From Euryarchaeota archaeon UBA86 (GTDB lineage: Archaea > Thermoplasmatota > Poseidoniia > Poseidoniales > Thalassarchaeaceae), in NCBI GenBank assembly GCA_002503055.1, contig DAQX01000023.1:20495-84494 (forward strand): 64,000 nt of DNA, given 5' to 3'. This document shows, piece by piece, positions 51,655 through 60,998 of this stretch. Made by a program: the position numbers and the translations under genes. The notes under the pieces are model-generated. The model was not told the DNA's origin and did not search any database. It saw only the letters and a list, made by a program, of their open reading frames with translations. Within the stretch, counting starts at the first letter, position 1. Each line of letters begins with the position of its first letter.

Positions 51655-54600
51655 TCAGAGAACTATCCGCTCATTGCAGACCGGGCAATTCACTGAGGAA
51701 TTGCCCATTGCAATCTCAAATCTACTGGAACAACTCGGACAGATTACTGGCATATTCATCGGCGGAGGAGCAGGTAGGGCCGAGGCGCTTCCTTCCTCTG
51801 GAACGGGGATCTCCGGCAAAGGAATAACTGGAGTTGACATATCCTCGACAGGTGTGGAAGTTACAACTTCATCCACCAATTCTACTTCTTCTGAATCTTC
51901 AGGTCTAATCACGGCTACTACCTTGATGTCCGACTCATCAACAACATCAACCACATCTTCCTCTAATATTACGACTCCAGAGGCAACACTTCTGTTCCTT
52001 CTGATCCATCTGAGTCCTCTGGCTGAGAGAGTCACTAGGATGACAGTACAGAGAAGCAGTACAGCGATTGCAAAACCTCCGAGTAGAATGTTGAAATTCT
52101 GTTCGTCTAGACCCAGTTGGTGGCGCAATATCTCTAGGATTGAATCTCCTACTCTATTGGGATCATTATCGTCAATCACAGCCCTAATCTGCCAACCGCT
52201 AGCAGAAGTATGGATGAATAGAGTTTCACTGCTAGAAGGGGATCTGTCAACTAGGTACAGATTGCCAAGATTGAGCCTATCGTAAATACCGAACCATCCT
52301 TCTTCTGGATCAATTATGCCGTAATTGACCTGTGGGCCTGTCGGCCCAACTAGATCGAATAGGACTTGGACTCCTCGGGAAGTCTCTACAAGATCTATCG
52401 CACTCATTCCTCTAGCGGGGAATGTTGCAGTCAGATTATCGATTTCGTTAAATGAAGAGTCAGCAATTATTGCGACCATCTCAGCATCCAAACCCTCCCC
52501 CTGTTTCCAGGTGGCCACAATCCTCTCTTCATCATCAATTACAAACACCATCATCTTCGCAAGTGTGACATCATCGGCGACGGATTTCCTGAATGTCCAA
52601 GACGACTGCTCAATCAATCCATGCGCATACCATAGGCCATGCCTCTCTATGTTGGTTGAATCGCTCCTAGACGATTTGTAAAGGAGATGTGCACCATCGT
52701 CATCACCGAATTCCACTTCAAGAGAAGTCGTCTCTCCAGGAATTAGATCAATCTCATCGACCACATTCGGAGTTAGTGACCAGTCCGAGGACTTAGTAGG
52801 CGCATCCGCGTGAAGGATGAAAACACTAGTTTGCTCTCCAAACGAACTACCACTCATCATTTCCCTATGGTATCCGGAGACAAGAATTTCTGAATCATCC
52901 ACATCGATATCTATTCCCCAATATTTGCCATCGGAAAGCAGAATTGGCTGCATAAGATCCTGAATTGGGGTCATCTCACAACTAGCATCGATTGTAGAGT
53001 AACTTAGCGTCTGCCTAAAGTAACCTGTAGAGTCAATGAAACGCCTAGTCCAGACTATGTGAGCCCAACCATCCTCTGTACTACTGAAAGCAAGATCTCC
53101 CGACCACATTTCATCCAATACATTTGTGCATGAGGTCAACATCCTGTTGGAATTCAGTCGATACAGAGAGAGAACTCCTTCCTTCTCGGTAATCACTAAA
53201 CCTTCATCATCGAGATCTATTAGTCTGATTGGAATCTCTCCGGTTCCGAATGTCATTGATCGTGAACCAGTCAGAGTTGATTCATCGACTAGTACTGTAG
53301 ACTCGACTTGATTGTTGGACCAGTCCAAATCGGCCAGACCGGTCCCGGTAACAGTTATTCTGACATCTACCGGTCCTGATTGGTTCATTTTATGGGCGAA
53401 TGAAATCTGCGAGGCCCCTTGGCCCATAACAAGAGGAATCGCTGTTGAAGATACCAAAACCCATCCAAGACCATTGTGAATCTCTAGAGAAGCCTCGACA
53501 CTCGTAGCATCTGTAGAGCCCAGATTGTCGACCCTTGCTGTGATAAGGAATTGATCATTTGGTCTTGGAATTGGTGGCTCAGTTCTGATAGCCCCGTCTC
53601 TGAATGCAAGATCAACTCCCTGTGGTCTTTGGATTACAGGGAATGAAATCGACTGATCGTTATCTGTCTCATCCAATTCCTCAATTGTATTTGCAGGATC
53701 TAGGGAAACCAACACCGTCTTTTCTCCTATTGTAGTTGGGTTCCAGTACAGTACTACCTCTACTATGTCTCCGCTATCGATGCTTGGCAACACCATCTCA
53801 TCCTTGCGAGCACCATCCTCATAGAGTGAGATTGCCAAGTTAGAAGCTGCCATGTCGCCATCATTTCGAATTTCGGTTCTTACTTCGAGGAAGGTATTGA
53901 CATATGTCTCACTGATGGGGATCCCGTACTCTTCGACTGAAAGCCCTGTCCTGAAAATTAGATTCGCCGCCGGTGGGTCATTATCTACTTCAACAACTCT
54001 CTTCACTTCCTCAGAGTAGATGCCATCGCCACTAACCATCCTGGCAGAGATTCTGTAGAAGCCATCGTCCACTTCCTCCGTATCCCAAGTTACTGACCAG
54101 TCTCCATTAGAGCTGCCACTGCCTCCGAATGTCTGCGCAGTTTCCCACGCTTCCGTACCTATCCTCCATTGAACTGTACCTCCGTTGACTGACTCCCATG
54201 TCCCGAAGACATTGACGCTTCCCGAGACGGCCTCTTGGCCACTGGGGCCCCCCATTGTGACAGCGATGAGACCAACTTCGTGCTTCTGTTTGGCAACCTT
54301 ACTCCACTGCTCAAACTCATTCTTCGCCTGAGCTTCGATAATGACTTCAATAACCTCAATCTCTTCTTCGGTGAATTCAGGCAGAGTGAATGGAGTAGTC
54401 CAATTGATGGTGCCCTGTGCTACATGCCAGTCGACTAGGACAACTTCTCTTTTTGGCTCTCCTTCGGGCCTATGAGAGTACGAAATCCTGACTGATACCT
54501 CATCAATCGTGCCATTGGTATCTTTGTCCTCGTCGATATGCCCTCTAGCGCTGTAGGTCTCGCCTTCAACTAACCAAGCATCTTCTTCGGGACTTTCTAT

Positions 54601-56385
54601 GACAACCCATTCCTCGGAGCCTGTAGGCGGAGGATCTGTACCATTTCCAGGATCTGGATCAACCGTTCCTCCAAGCATTGCATTGAGAATCATATTGCCA
54701 TCGATAATTCCGAATCCGTAATCCTCGTTCCATCTGTTGCTGATATCTGGAAGCGAAGCCTGTCCACGAGTCTCAGAATTGTTCTGTAGAAGGTCCTTGA
54801 CTTCTTGAGGTTCCAAGCCATCATCAATTTGTAGCATTACTGCAACGAATCCAGCAACAGCAGGACAAGACATACTAGTCCCTGAAAGCTGTGTGTAACT
54901 ATCCTCTGCCAGAGGTTTGGGGGCTCCCGGTAGAGTACTGCTTGAAGCAGCGTGCTGGGCTGACATTATGTTTGATCCAGGAGCAACTACCGTTGGTTTG
55001 AGTTCCTCCCACTCATTGTTATCTCCATCGTCTTCTCGAGGCCCTGAGTTTGAGTAGGAGGCAATCAAATCGTCGCCACGCTCGATGGTATTCTCATCAT
55101 CTATCGCTCCGACAGTAATGGCACTATCTGAGGCCCCCACCGATGTGACCCTGCGCTTACCATCGTTTCCGATTGCTGCAACAGGAACTACCCCCGCTTC
55201 TGCCGCAGCATCCACCGCTCTTGCATCAGCATTTGTGCCGTTATCTCCCGGATCATCATCTCCACCCGGGTTAGCGGAACCAAACGACATGGACATCACT
55301 TGGATGCCCTCGCTAGAGTCGTTATTGCCCCAATCGGTGTCGGCATTGTCGACCACCCATTGTATTCCTCTCAGCGTGGCAGCAGAGTTGGTCGCTCCAG
55401 CATCAGTCATGACCTTAACATCAACTAAGTAAGCCCCTGGGGCATAACCTTGATTGATCCTACGAGAATCTCCTGTGCCTAGAGCTATTCCTGCAACATG
55501 AGTACCATGTCCGTCTCCATCATCGGGGTCCAAACTTCCATCATCGCAGTCCTGTGAACTCCATGAGGTAGCATCACATCCTGCCAACCATTTCGGGTCA
55601 GCCAATTCATCTGGATCTTTCTCATTATCATTGTTTGAATCAGAGAAGTCGTCGAGGGAGAAATGCTCGTTGTCAACACCTGTATCGAGAATTGCAATTA
55701 CAACACCCGAACCATCATACCCGAAGTCTCTCATCGTCTCGTCAAAGACTTCAGAATCCCTGACCTTAGAGCCCCGAGTAGCCTTATCCAGTAGAGGGAC
55801 AATAACATTCTGTTCCTCAATCATGACGACTCCATCAAGTGACCAAATGTCAATCAGTGAACTGACTGGGACATGATCGATAACAATCGAATCAAGGATT
55901 CCAAGCGGGTCAAACCACGATCCTTCGTCCTGCCATCCGTGGGCATACAGGACCTGCTTAATCGCAGCAATGTCATCCGGACCCGGATGCCATGAGTAAT
56001 CCACCACTATGGCAACTGTCGGGAGTCCATCTGCTCCCATTATTGAAGTAGTTGAGACAGAAGTCGATAGACCAGCGATTATTCTCTGCAACCTATCGTC
56101 CATTCCATTGGAATCTAAGTCATACCAGTAACTGAACCACCATCCTGGTTCCTCGACCGGCCAACCGGATCCATGTGGCGGGAATCCTGGAGAGCGGTCT
56201 TTCTCGAGACAGATACTATCTCCGCACATCAGAGGAGGTAAATCCGCTCCAAGAGTCTCATTAGATTCATCATTCAAGGGCTGTTCTGGAGGAGGTACAA
56301 GGGCCCCAGATGCCACTGAGACATCCATCACAAACACAAGAAGAGCTACGATTACAGGAAGCCTCATCTTAGTGGCATCTGGCAT
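51655..56385 (-). CDS. Large membrane-anchored subtilisin-like protease
   Basis: About 1576 residues from the ATG at 56385. Signal peptide (MRLPVIVALLVFVMDVSVASG). The S8 catalytic domain has VVIAILDTGVDNE (Asp, about 232), GDGHGTHVAGIALG (His, about 295), VAAIGNDG (oxyanion Asn region) and LSGTSMSCPAVAGF (Ser, about 502). Beta-sandwich domains follow, including two CARDB-like modules (around 800-1010), then a seven-bladed-propeller-like or beta-rich region, one membrane helix (about 1435-1460) and a cytoplasmic tail ending in a zinc ribbon (CPSC...CPVC). The frame is open 26 codons further upstream but that start would overlap the rhomboid gene. The protease call is secure. Confidence 0.92.
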   Translation of the reverse strand: MPDATKMRLPVIVALLVFVMDVSVASGALVPPPEQPLNDESNETLGADLPPLMCGDSICLEKDRSPGFPPHGSGWPVEEPGWWFSYWYDLDSNGMDDRLQRIIAGLSTSVSTTSIMGADGLPTVAIVVDYSWHPGPDDIAAIKQVLYAHGWQDEGSWFDPLGILDSIVIDHVPVSSLIDIWSLDGVVMIEEQNVIVPLLDKATRGSKVRDSEVFDETMRDFGYDGSGVVIAILDTGVDNEHFSLDDFSDSNNDNEKDPDELADPKWLAGCDATSWSSQDCDDGSLDPDDGDGHGTHVAGIALGTGDSRRINQGYAPGAYLVDVKVMTDAGATNSAATLRGIQWVVDNADTDWGNNDSSEGIQVMSMSFGSANPGGDDDPGDNGTNADARAVDAAAEAGVVPVAAIGNDGKRRVTSVGASDSAITVGAIDDENTIERGDDLIASYSNSGPREDDGDNNEWEELKPTVVAPGSNIMSAQHAASSSTLPGAPKPLAEDSYTQLSGTSMSCPAVAGFVAVMLQIDDGLEPQEVKDLLQNNSETRGQASLPDISNRWNEDYGFGIIDGNMILNAMLGGTVDPDPGNGTDPPPTGSEEWVVIESPEEDAWLVEGETYSARGHIDEDKDTNGTIDEVSVRISYSHRPEGEPKREVVLVDWHVAQGTINWTTPFTLPEFTEEEIEVIEVIIEAQAKNEFEQWSKVAKQKHEVGLIAVTMGGPSGQEAVSGSVNVFGTWESVNGGTVQWRIGTEAWETAQTFGGSGSSNGDWSVTWDTEEVDDGFYRISARMVSGDGIYSEEVKRVVEVDNDPPAANLIFRTGLSVEEYGIPISETYVNTFLEVRTEIRNDGDMAASNLAISLYEDGARKDEMVLPSIDSGDIVEVVLYWNPTTIGEKTVLVSLDPANTIEELDETDNDQSISFPVIQRPQGVDLAFRDGAIRTEPPIPRPNDQFLITARVDNLGSTDATSVEASLEIHNGLGWVLVSSTAIPLVMGQGASQISFAHKMNQSGPVDVRITVTGTGLADLDWSNNQVESTVLVDESTLTGSRSMTFGTGEIPIRLIDLDDEGLVITEKEGVLSLYRLNSNRMLTSCTNVLDEMWSGDLAFSSTEDGWAHIVWTRRFIDSTGYFRQTLSYSTIDASCEMTPIQDLMQPILLSDGKYWGIDIDVDDSEILVSGYHREMMSGSSFGEQTSVFILHADAPTKSSDWSLTPNVVDEIDLIPGETTSLEVEFGDDDGAHLLYKSSRSDSTNIERHGLWYAHGLIEQSSWTFRKSVADDVTLAKMMVFVIDDEERIVATWKQGEGLDAEMVAIIADSSFNEIDNLTATFPARGMSAIDLVETSRGVQVLFDLVGPTGPQVNYGIIDPEEGWFGIYDRLNLGNLYLVDRSPSSSETLFIHTSASGWQIRAVIDDNDPNRVGDSILEILRHQLGLDEQNFNILLGGFAIAVLLLCTVILVTLSARGLRWIRRNRSVASGVVILEEDVVDVVDESDIKVVAVIRPEDSEEVELVDEVVTSTPVEDMSTPVIPLPEIPVPEEGSASALPAPPPMNMPVICPSCSSRFEIAMGNSSVNCPVCNERIVL

Positions 56386-56453
56386 GGCTCTCACAGAGAG
56401 CCAAACTCGGATGCTGTATAATCTCAACCTGTAACGGCGTAATCTGAATGCGA

Positions 56454-57473
56454 TTACGGCCAATTGAGATGAGAGTCAGAGTGAGTACACTTGAGGCGAC
56501 AGATTTCACCATTCAACTCTGTTACAATCTCGCCATCACAGATAGGACAAATAGTATTCTCAGATAACTCCTCTAGCCATGCTCTTCTGGTCTCTAATTC
56601 ATCCCCTTCCTCTCTAAGTCGACTCAGTATTCTGGCAGCGGTTCCGTGAAGCGGTTTTCCTGCCAGAGTCCAAGGATCATCCTCTAGGCTGCCCATACGA
56701 CTCATAGCGTGCTCTCTCATTGCCACAGAACGCCCCATTCCAGATACTTCCGTAGTCTCATCCAGAGGGCTCGGAGCGCCCCGCGCCAAAGGTCGTGCAA
56801 GCAGATATACCAGGAAGAAACCGCCTAAATGTGCCATATGGGCCACATTGGACTGCCCAGCAGTAGCGCTCTGAAGCTCGTAAATATGCAAGACTTCGAG
56901 ACCGAGTCTGACGAAAACAATCAGCCAAACCGGCCATGCTCTTATCAGAAATAAGAGGGGAAACTCGATTTTATCCTCCGGCCAACAAGCCATGTAGGCC
57001 CCCAGTACCCCGAATGCTGCTCCACTGGCCCCAATTGCGGGGGTTGATGATTCTGGATGAGAGATTATCCAAGCGATATTCCCTCCCATGAATCCTAAGA
57101 AATACACTATCATCCACCTACGAGCACCTAGGCGCTGCTCTAATGGAACTCCAACTAATGCAACAACGAGGATGTTGAGAAGGACATGAAACCAGTCAGC
57201 GTGCAACCATACTGCAGTCACCATTCTGTAAGACTCCAAAGGATCAGTCATTATGCTCGGTTTGATTCCCAAAAAGTCGATCAGCCAAGAATGACTCATT
57301 GCATAACCCCCAAATATCGACTCTGTGAATTGTACAAATGAGACTAACAAAAGGGATAGAACTGTTGCTAGCGCAACACTGGTCTTTGAATACTGAGCCC
57401 ATAGAAATGGAGCTATAGCTGCAGATAGCATTGTGACTAGAAGAACGATGTCGGACCAACTCAATACGCTCAT
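56454..57473 (-). CDS. Rhomboid-family intramembrane serine protease with C-terminal zinc ribbon
   Basis: A 339-residue protein. The rhomboid core (about 70-240) has WLHADWFHVLLNILVVALVG, GASGAAFGVLGAY with the catalytic Ser, and HMAHLGGFFLVYLLARP with the catalytic His. It cleaves membrane helices within the bilayer. A cytoplasmic tail (about 245-339) ends in CPICDGEIVTELNGEICRLKC, a zinc ribbon. It lies just upstream of the subtilase, whose tail also ends in a zinc ribbon; the gap of 68 bp allows cotranscription. Confidence 0.9.
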   Translation of the reverse strand: MSVLSWSDIVLLVTMLSAAIAPFLWAQYSKTSVALATVLSLLLVSFVQFTESIFGGYAMSHSWLIDFLGIKPSIMTDPLESYRMVTAVWLHADWFHVLLNILVVALVGVPLEQRLGARRWMIVYFLGFMGGNIAWIISHPESSTPAIGASGAAFGVLGAYMACWPEDKIEFPLLFLIRAWPVWLIVFVRLGLEVLHIYELQSATAGQSNVAHMAHLGGFFLVYLLARPLARGAPSPLDETTEVSGMGRSVAMREHAMSRMGSLEDDPWTLAGKPLHGTAARILSRLREEGDELETRRAWLEELSENTICPICDGEIVTELNGEICRLKCTHSDSHLNWP

Positions 57474-57565
57474 CGTACTATCTCCTTGTCTGCGCGCCTA
57501 GGTTCGAGCGAATAGCCGCTTCGTAGTATGGAATCACTCAAACGATACACCTTACTCCCGGACTC

Positions 57566-58978
57566 ATGGCAACAGGCTCGATGCTGCAGACCTCAGACCT
57601 CTCAGTCGATAGAGGAAGTAGAGCAGTACTCAAGGAGATTGATTTCAAACTCTCATCGGGCGAGATTGTTGCACTTGTCGGAGAAAACGGTTCAGGCAAG
57701 ACAACAATGCTCGAAGCGTGCGCCGGAATACTCCCTCTCTCAGGAGGATCAATCAGCAGACATAGTAAATCTGGAAAGATGCAAGTCGTCAGGGATCACG
57801 AAGGTAGAAGGAATCAGCCACCTCCTACAGGATTGACCCTACAGAGAGACGGAATTTGTGGGGAAGAAACAGTCGAAGAGAGACTTGAGGTCGCACTCAA
57901 GGTATCTGGAATGGAAATGTCCGAGCCAATTGCTTCGGATATTCTCAAAGAGTGGGGACTTGAGCATAGAAGGGCCGACAGGGTCGCCCAACTTTCTGGC
58001 GGTCAGAGCCGACGCCTAGCAGTTCTGTGCGGGCTGGCACCCGCAGCACTTAGTGCAGAGTCTAGGGTAGTGATGTTGGATGAACCTTCCGAAGGTTTAG
58101 ATCGAACAGGCAAAGAACTCCTAATTGGATGGTTGAGGGGTCTCAAACTAAACGGCCATTCAGTGATGGTCGCTACTCATGATCAATCGATTATCGACTG
58201 CAGTGATCGTATCATAGAAGTCAGAAATGGAAATCTGAACGAGTCAAATGGTGTCTCTGAAGGTACACCTTCTGATTTACCCGGTCCACTACCGTCTGTA
58301 GAGCCGAGTACTCATGGGGCACTAATTCGATGGGCAATTAAGATGGAGACTAGAAATCCCTTGGATACTACTGGAAGAGCAGCACCCGCTCTGGTAGCAC
58401 TCCTATTGTCATACGCACTGATAGGTGAAATCGACATGACTCATGTTGGTAACGACCTAGTTGCAGCCCTAGTACTGGCTCCTGCATTCATCACTGCAGT
58501 CATCTCCCCAGCACTCACTCGTCGTCTGGCTGAAGAGAGATGCGGGGCTTGGTGGAATGCAATGATTGGCCCCAGTGCAAGGCAGACCTATTCATTTGTA
58601 GGGGCCTCAATTATTCTACCACTCCCGATTACTTACCTTGCTTGGATAATCTTGGTCGACCCCTCGGAATTCACAAATCACTCGGAAGTTACCCGTTGGC
58701 TCTGGCTACCAGCGTTGATAATAATCGATGTAGCCGCTGCAGCTGCGGCTTTGCACCTACTTGTTGCAGATTTACGTAGAGCCTCGGCCGCAGCCGCCTC
58801 ATTGCTCCTATTGGTTCTAATCTGGCCATTTTTGCAACTAACAGATGCACTTTCACTAATGATGTCCGATGGAATGACATTTGGTCTCAGTATCGGCGAC
58901 CCTCTAATCTCCTGCCTAATTGCAAGTTTAATCTCTGCAGCAGTATGGGCAGTTGCAGTTTTCCTACCTGATGCCTGA
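57566..58978 (+). CDS. ccmAB: Fused heme exporter ATPase and membrane subunit (CcmA-CcmB)
   Basis: A 470-residue fusion. Residues ~5-225 form an ABC ATPase like CcmA: Walker A GENGSGKTT, signature LSGGQSRRLAVLCGLAP, Walker B VVMLDEPSEGLD, H-loop ATHD. After a linker (~225-255) come about six membrane helices matching CcmB, starting IRWAIKMETRNPLDTTGRAAPAL and ending WAVAVFLPDA. CcmAB powers release of heme-loaded CcmE in system I cytochrome c maturation. In most organisms these are separate genes. The reading frame is intact across the joint. ccmC follows 38 bp later. Confidence 0.82.
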   Translation: MATGSMLQTSDLSVDRGSRAVLKEIDFKLSSGEIVALVGENGSGKTTMLEACAGILPLSGGSISRHSKSGKMQVVRDHEGRRNQPPPTGLTLQRDGICGEETVEERLEVALKVSGMEMSEPIASDILKEWGLEHRRADRVAQLSGGQSRRLAVLCGLAPAALSAESRVVMLDEPSEGLDRTGKELLIGWLRGLKLNGHSVMVATHDQSIIDCSDRIIEVRNGNLNESNGVSEGTPSDLPGPLPSVEPSTHGALIRWAIKMETRNPLDTTGRAAPALVALLLSYALIGEIDMTHVGNDLVAALVLAPAFITAVISPALTRRLAEERCGAWWNAMIGPSARQTYSFVGASIILPLPITYLAWIILVDPSEFTNHSEVTRWLWLPALIIIDVAAAAAALHLLVADLRRASAAAASLLLLVLIWPFLQLTDALSLMMSDGMTFGLSIGDPLISCLIASLISAAVWAVAVFLPDA

Positions 58979-59016
58979 GGACTAGCATTGATGACTAACA
59001 GCATTCTCGCGCGGGT

Positions 59017-59730
59017 ATGGCCGGGGTGTCAAGAGCGGGCTTCACACTCACAGGAATCGGACTTACTGGTGCGGCCCTGACTCTACTTCTTGGTTTCACT
59101 TGGGCCCCTACAGTCGATCCGTCAGCATGGAACTCTCCTGAGGCATATAGAATCCTATACTGGCATGTGCCATTTGCTTGGTCTTCGTTTCTAGCCTATT
59201 GCGTCCTATTCATCGGATCAGTAGCGTGGTATGCCAAACGCTCCGAGTTGGGCTGGAGGATGATTTGCACGGGCTCAGATCTAGCCCTATTGTTTGGACT
59301 AGGGGTCGTAATTTCAGGACCTATTTGGGGCTCAGCAGAATGGGGAGTGCCGTGGGATTGGGGAGATTTGAGACTAAACACATACGGCCTTCTAACCGGT
59401 GTAACTCTATTTCTAGTCCTAGCGAGAAGTTCGCAGCCCGATGGCCAAGGAACTAGGGACACAATTGCTGCAATCGGTCTCTTTGGATTTGCCTTGGTTC
59501 CAGTGACTGCCCTAGCGACTACATGGTACCAAGAACGTCACCCTGGAATCATAGTAATTGAAAGCGAAGAATCCGGACTAGCTACTGAGATACTCGCAGT
59601 TATGTTGTTGGGTTTCGCTTCGTTTGTACTACTTTTTGTCGGGTTAGCAATACTAAGCGATACCCTACATAGGATGGAATCAAGAATGAGTCACTTACAG
59701 CATCAACTGGACGAGGAGGTAGTACATTGA
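59017..59730 (+). CDS. ccmC: Heme-handling protein CcmC
   Basis: A 237-residue, six-helix member of the heme handling protein family. It has YWHVPFAWSS with a His near residue 50, the Trp-rich heme motif WGSAEWGVPWDWGDLRL (about 105-121) and a second His in WYQERHPG (about 174), the pattern of CcmC, which loads heme on CcmE. Placement right after the ccmA-ccmB fusion supports the call. No CcmE or CcmF is in the window. Confidence 0.88.
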   Translation: MAGVSRAGFTLTGIGLTGAALTLLLGFTWAPTVDPSAWNSPEAYRILYWHVPFAWSSFLAYCVLFIGSVAWYAKRSELGWRMICTGSDLALLFGLGVVISGPIWGSAEWGVPWDWGDLRLNTYGLLTGVTLFLVLARSSQPDGQGTRDTIAAIGLFGFALVPVTALATTWYQERHPGIIVIESEESGLATEILAVMLLGFASFVLLFVGLAILSDTLHRMESRMSHLQHQLDEEVVH

Positions 59731-59876
59731 GCGGAGTGACTGAACTTGGACTGGCTTACGCAGCAATGATTGGACTAATCGGCGTGTATGTATACCGACT
59801 AGTAATCAGATTGTACGATTTGGACGCCCGCCTCACCGCGGTCGAGGATACCGTATCCGTCGAAGAAAGCGAATGA
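59727..59876 (+). CDS. ccmD: Small CcmD-like membrane protein
   Basis: A 49-residue frame beginning with TTG that overlaps the ccmC stop (TTGA), with GAGGAGGT 6 bp upstream. It encodes one membrane helix (LAYAAMIGLIGVYVYRLVI) followed by a basic then acidic tail. Size, position and layout (a Tyr-containing helix then charged tail) match CcmD, which helps the CcmABC complex with CcmE. Sequence is too short for certainty; synteny carries the call. Confidence 0.68.
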   Translation: MSGVTELGLAYAAMIGLIGVYVYRLVIRLYDLDARLTAVEDTVSVEESE

Positions 59877-59939
59877 GAACGCGTTTTTCCCTACGGGAAC
59901 CCTTGAAACGGGGCGGCGAGGCGCAAACCGACGAGGACC

Positions 59940-60998
59940 ATGTCTGAAGGAGCATTTTGTATCGCTTGCGGAGCACCTCCTCCTCTGACCTCAGAACGAA
60001 TGTGCGAGGCATGCCTCAGGCAGCGAACTGAACTCTCAAAACTCCCCGAGATAATTCAACAGTCCCGCTGTGCCAAATGCGACTCATATGAGGTGCGTGG
60101 AAGATGGTCAAAGATGGATGCCGAGGACATAGCAGATCTCAGGATAAGAGAGAATCTGGTTGCAGAGGAGCGCGCAAAGAATGTTACAGTATCATTCTCT
60201 GTAGAAGTAATCGATGATAGAACTTGTAGACTTCATGTTGAGGTTTCAGGCACCATAGAGGGTTACCAATTTGATGACACACACGAGTCACTACTTCAGA
60301 CCAGTAATTCGGTTTGTACACCTTGCACCCGTAAGGCCGGATCATACTTCGAAGCAACCGTACAACTAAGGTCAGCGGGAAGGCGTTTGGACGATGTTGA
60401 ACTGAAGCAATTGAGGGGAACATTGGACAAAATGCTTGAGGGCATGGAAACAGATCCAATGTTCTTCATCACAAAAGAGGGCCCTGTTACGGGCGGCTGG
60501 GACTTGCAACTGGGCTCAAAGGCGATGGCTAAGACTTGGGGCAGAAGGCTCGTCAAGTCTCATGGAGGGACTATCAAGGAGACTTCTACAGTAGTAGGAT
60601 CCAATGACGGTATTGATGTTACTAGGCTGACCCTCAGCTATCGCAAACCCGCCTACGATTTGGGCGATGTAGTCCGCTTCAGGAAGCAGTTGTGGATGAT
60701 TGACGGCTGGCAGAGTGACGGCCCCAGTCTGCGCCGACTTGATAGATACGAAAGATCAGGTGCTACATGGAGAGATATGGAGAAATCAATCGTTGTCTGT
60801 TCGAGTAGGGAGCAACATGTTGTCGAGGTGATGAACAGAGACAGTTCAGCTGCCGAAGTGATGGATCCAACTGATTACAGGATGGTGACAGTTGCTCTTC
60901 CCTATGATGACGATGGGAAAGCCAATCGCATACGCATCGGCTTCATAGACAGTGCATGGGTAGCCCTACCTGCTGGAAGGAGGTCTGTCAATGGTTGA
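59940..60998 (+). CDS. nmd3: NMD3-family ribosome-related zinc protein
   Basis: A 352-residue protein. Two zinc-binding CxxC pairs at the N-terminus (FCIACGAPPP and MCEACLRQR) and further pairs (CAKCDSYEVRGRW and CTPCTRK) match the archaeal/eukaryotic NMD3 family. In eukaryotes it is the 60S export adaptor; in archaea it is thought to act in large-subunit maturation. Its stop overlaps the start of the PGI/PMI gene by eight bases. Confidence 0.85.
   Translation: MSEGAFCIACGAPPPLTSERMCEACLRQRTELSKLPEIIQQSRCAKCDSYEVRGRWSKMDAEDIADLRIRENLVAEERAKNVTVSFSVEVIDDRTCRLHVEVSGTIEGYQFDDTHESLLQTSNSVCTPCTRKAGSYFEATVQLRSAGRRLDDVELKQLRGTLDKMLEGMETDPMFFITKEGPVTGGWDLQLGSKAMAKTWGRRLVKSHGGTIKETSTVVGSNDGIDVTRLTLSYRKPAYDLGDVVRFRKQLWMIDGWQSDGPSLRRLDRYERSGATWRDMEKSIVVCSSREQHVVEVMNRDSSAAEVMDPTDYRMVTVALPYDDDGKANRIRIGFIDSAWVALPAGRRSVNG

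Noticed and set aside
57528..57836. Separate small gene overlapping the start of the ccmA-ccmB fusion in another frame
   Set aside because: Its sequence is low in hydrophobic residues with no recognisable motif and overlaps the conserved ATPase P-loop region; it is a shadow frame.
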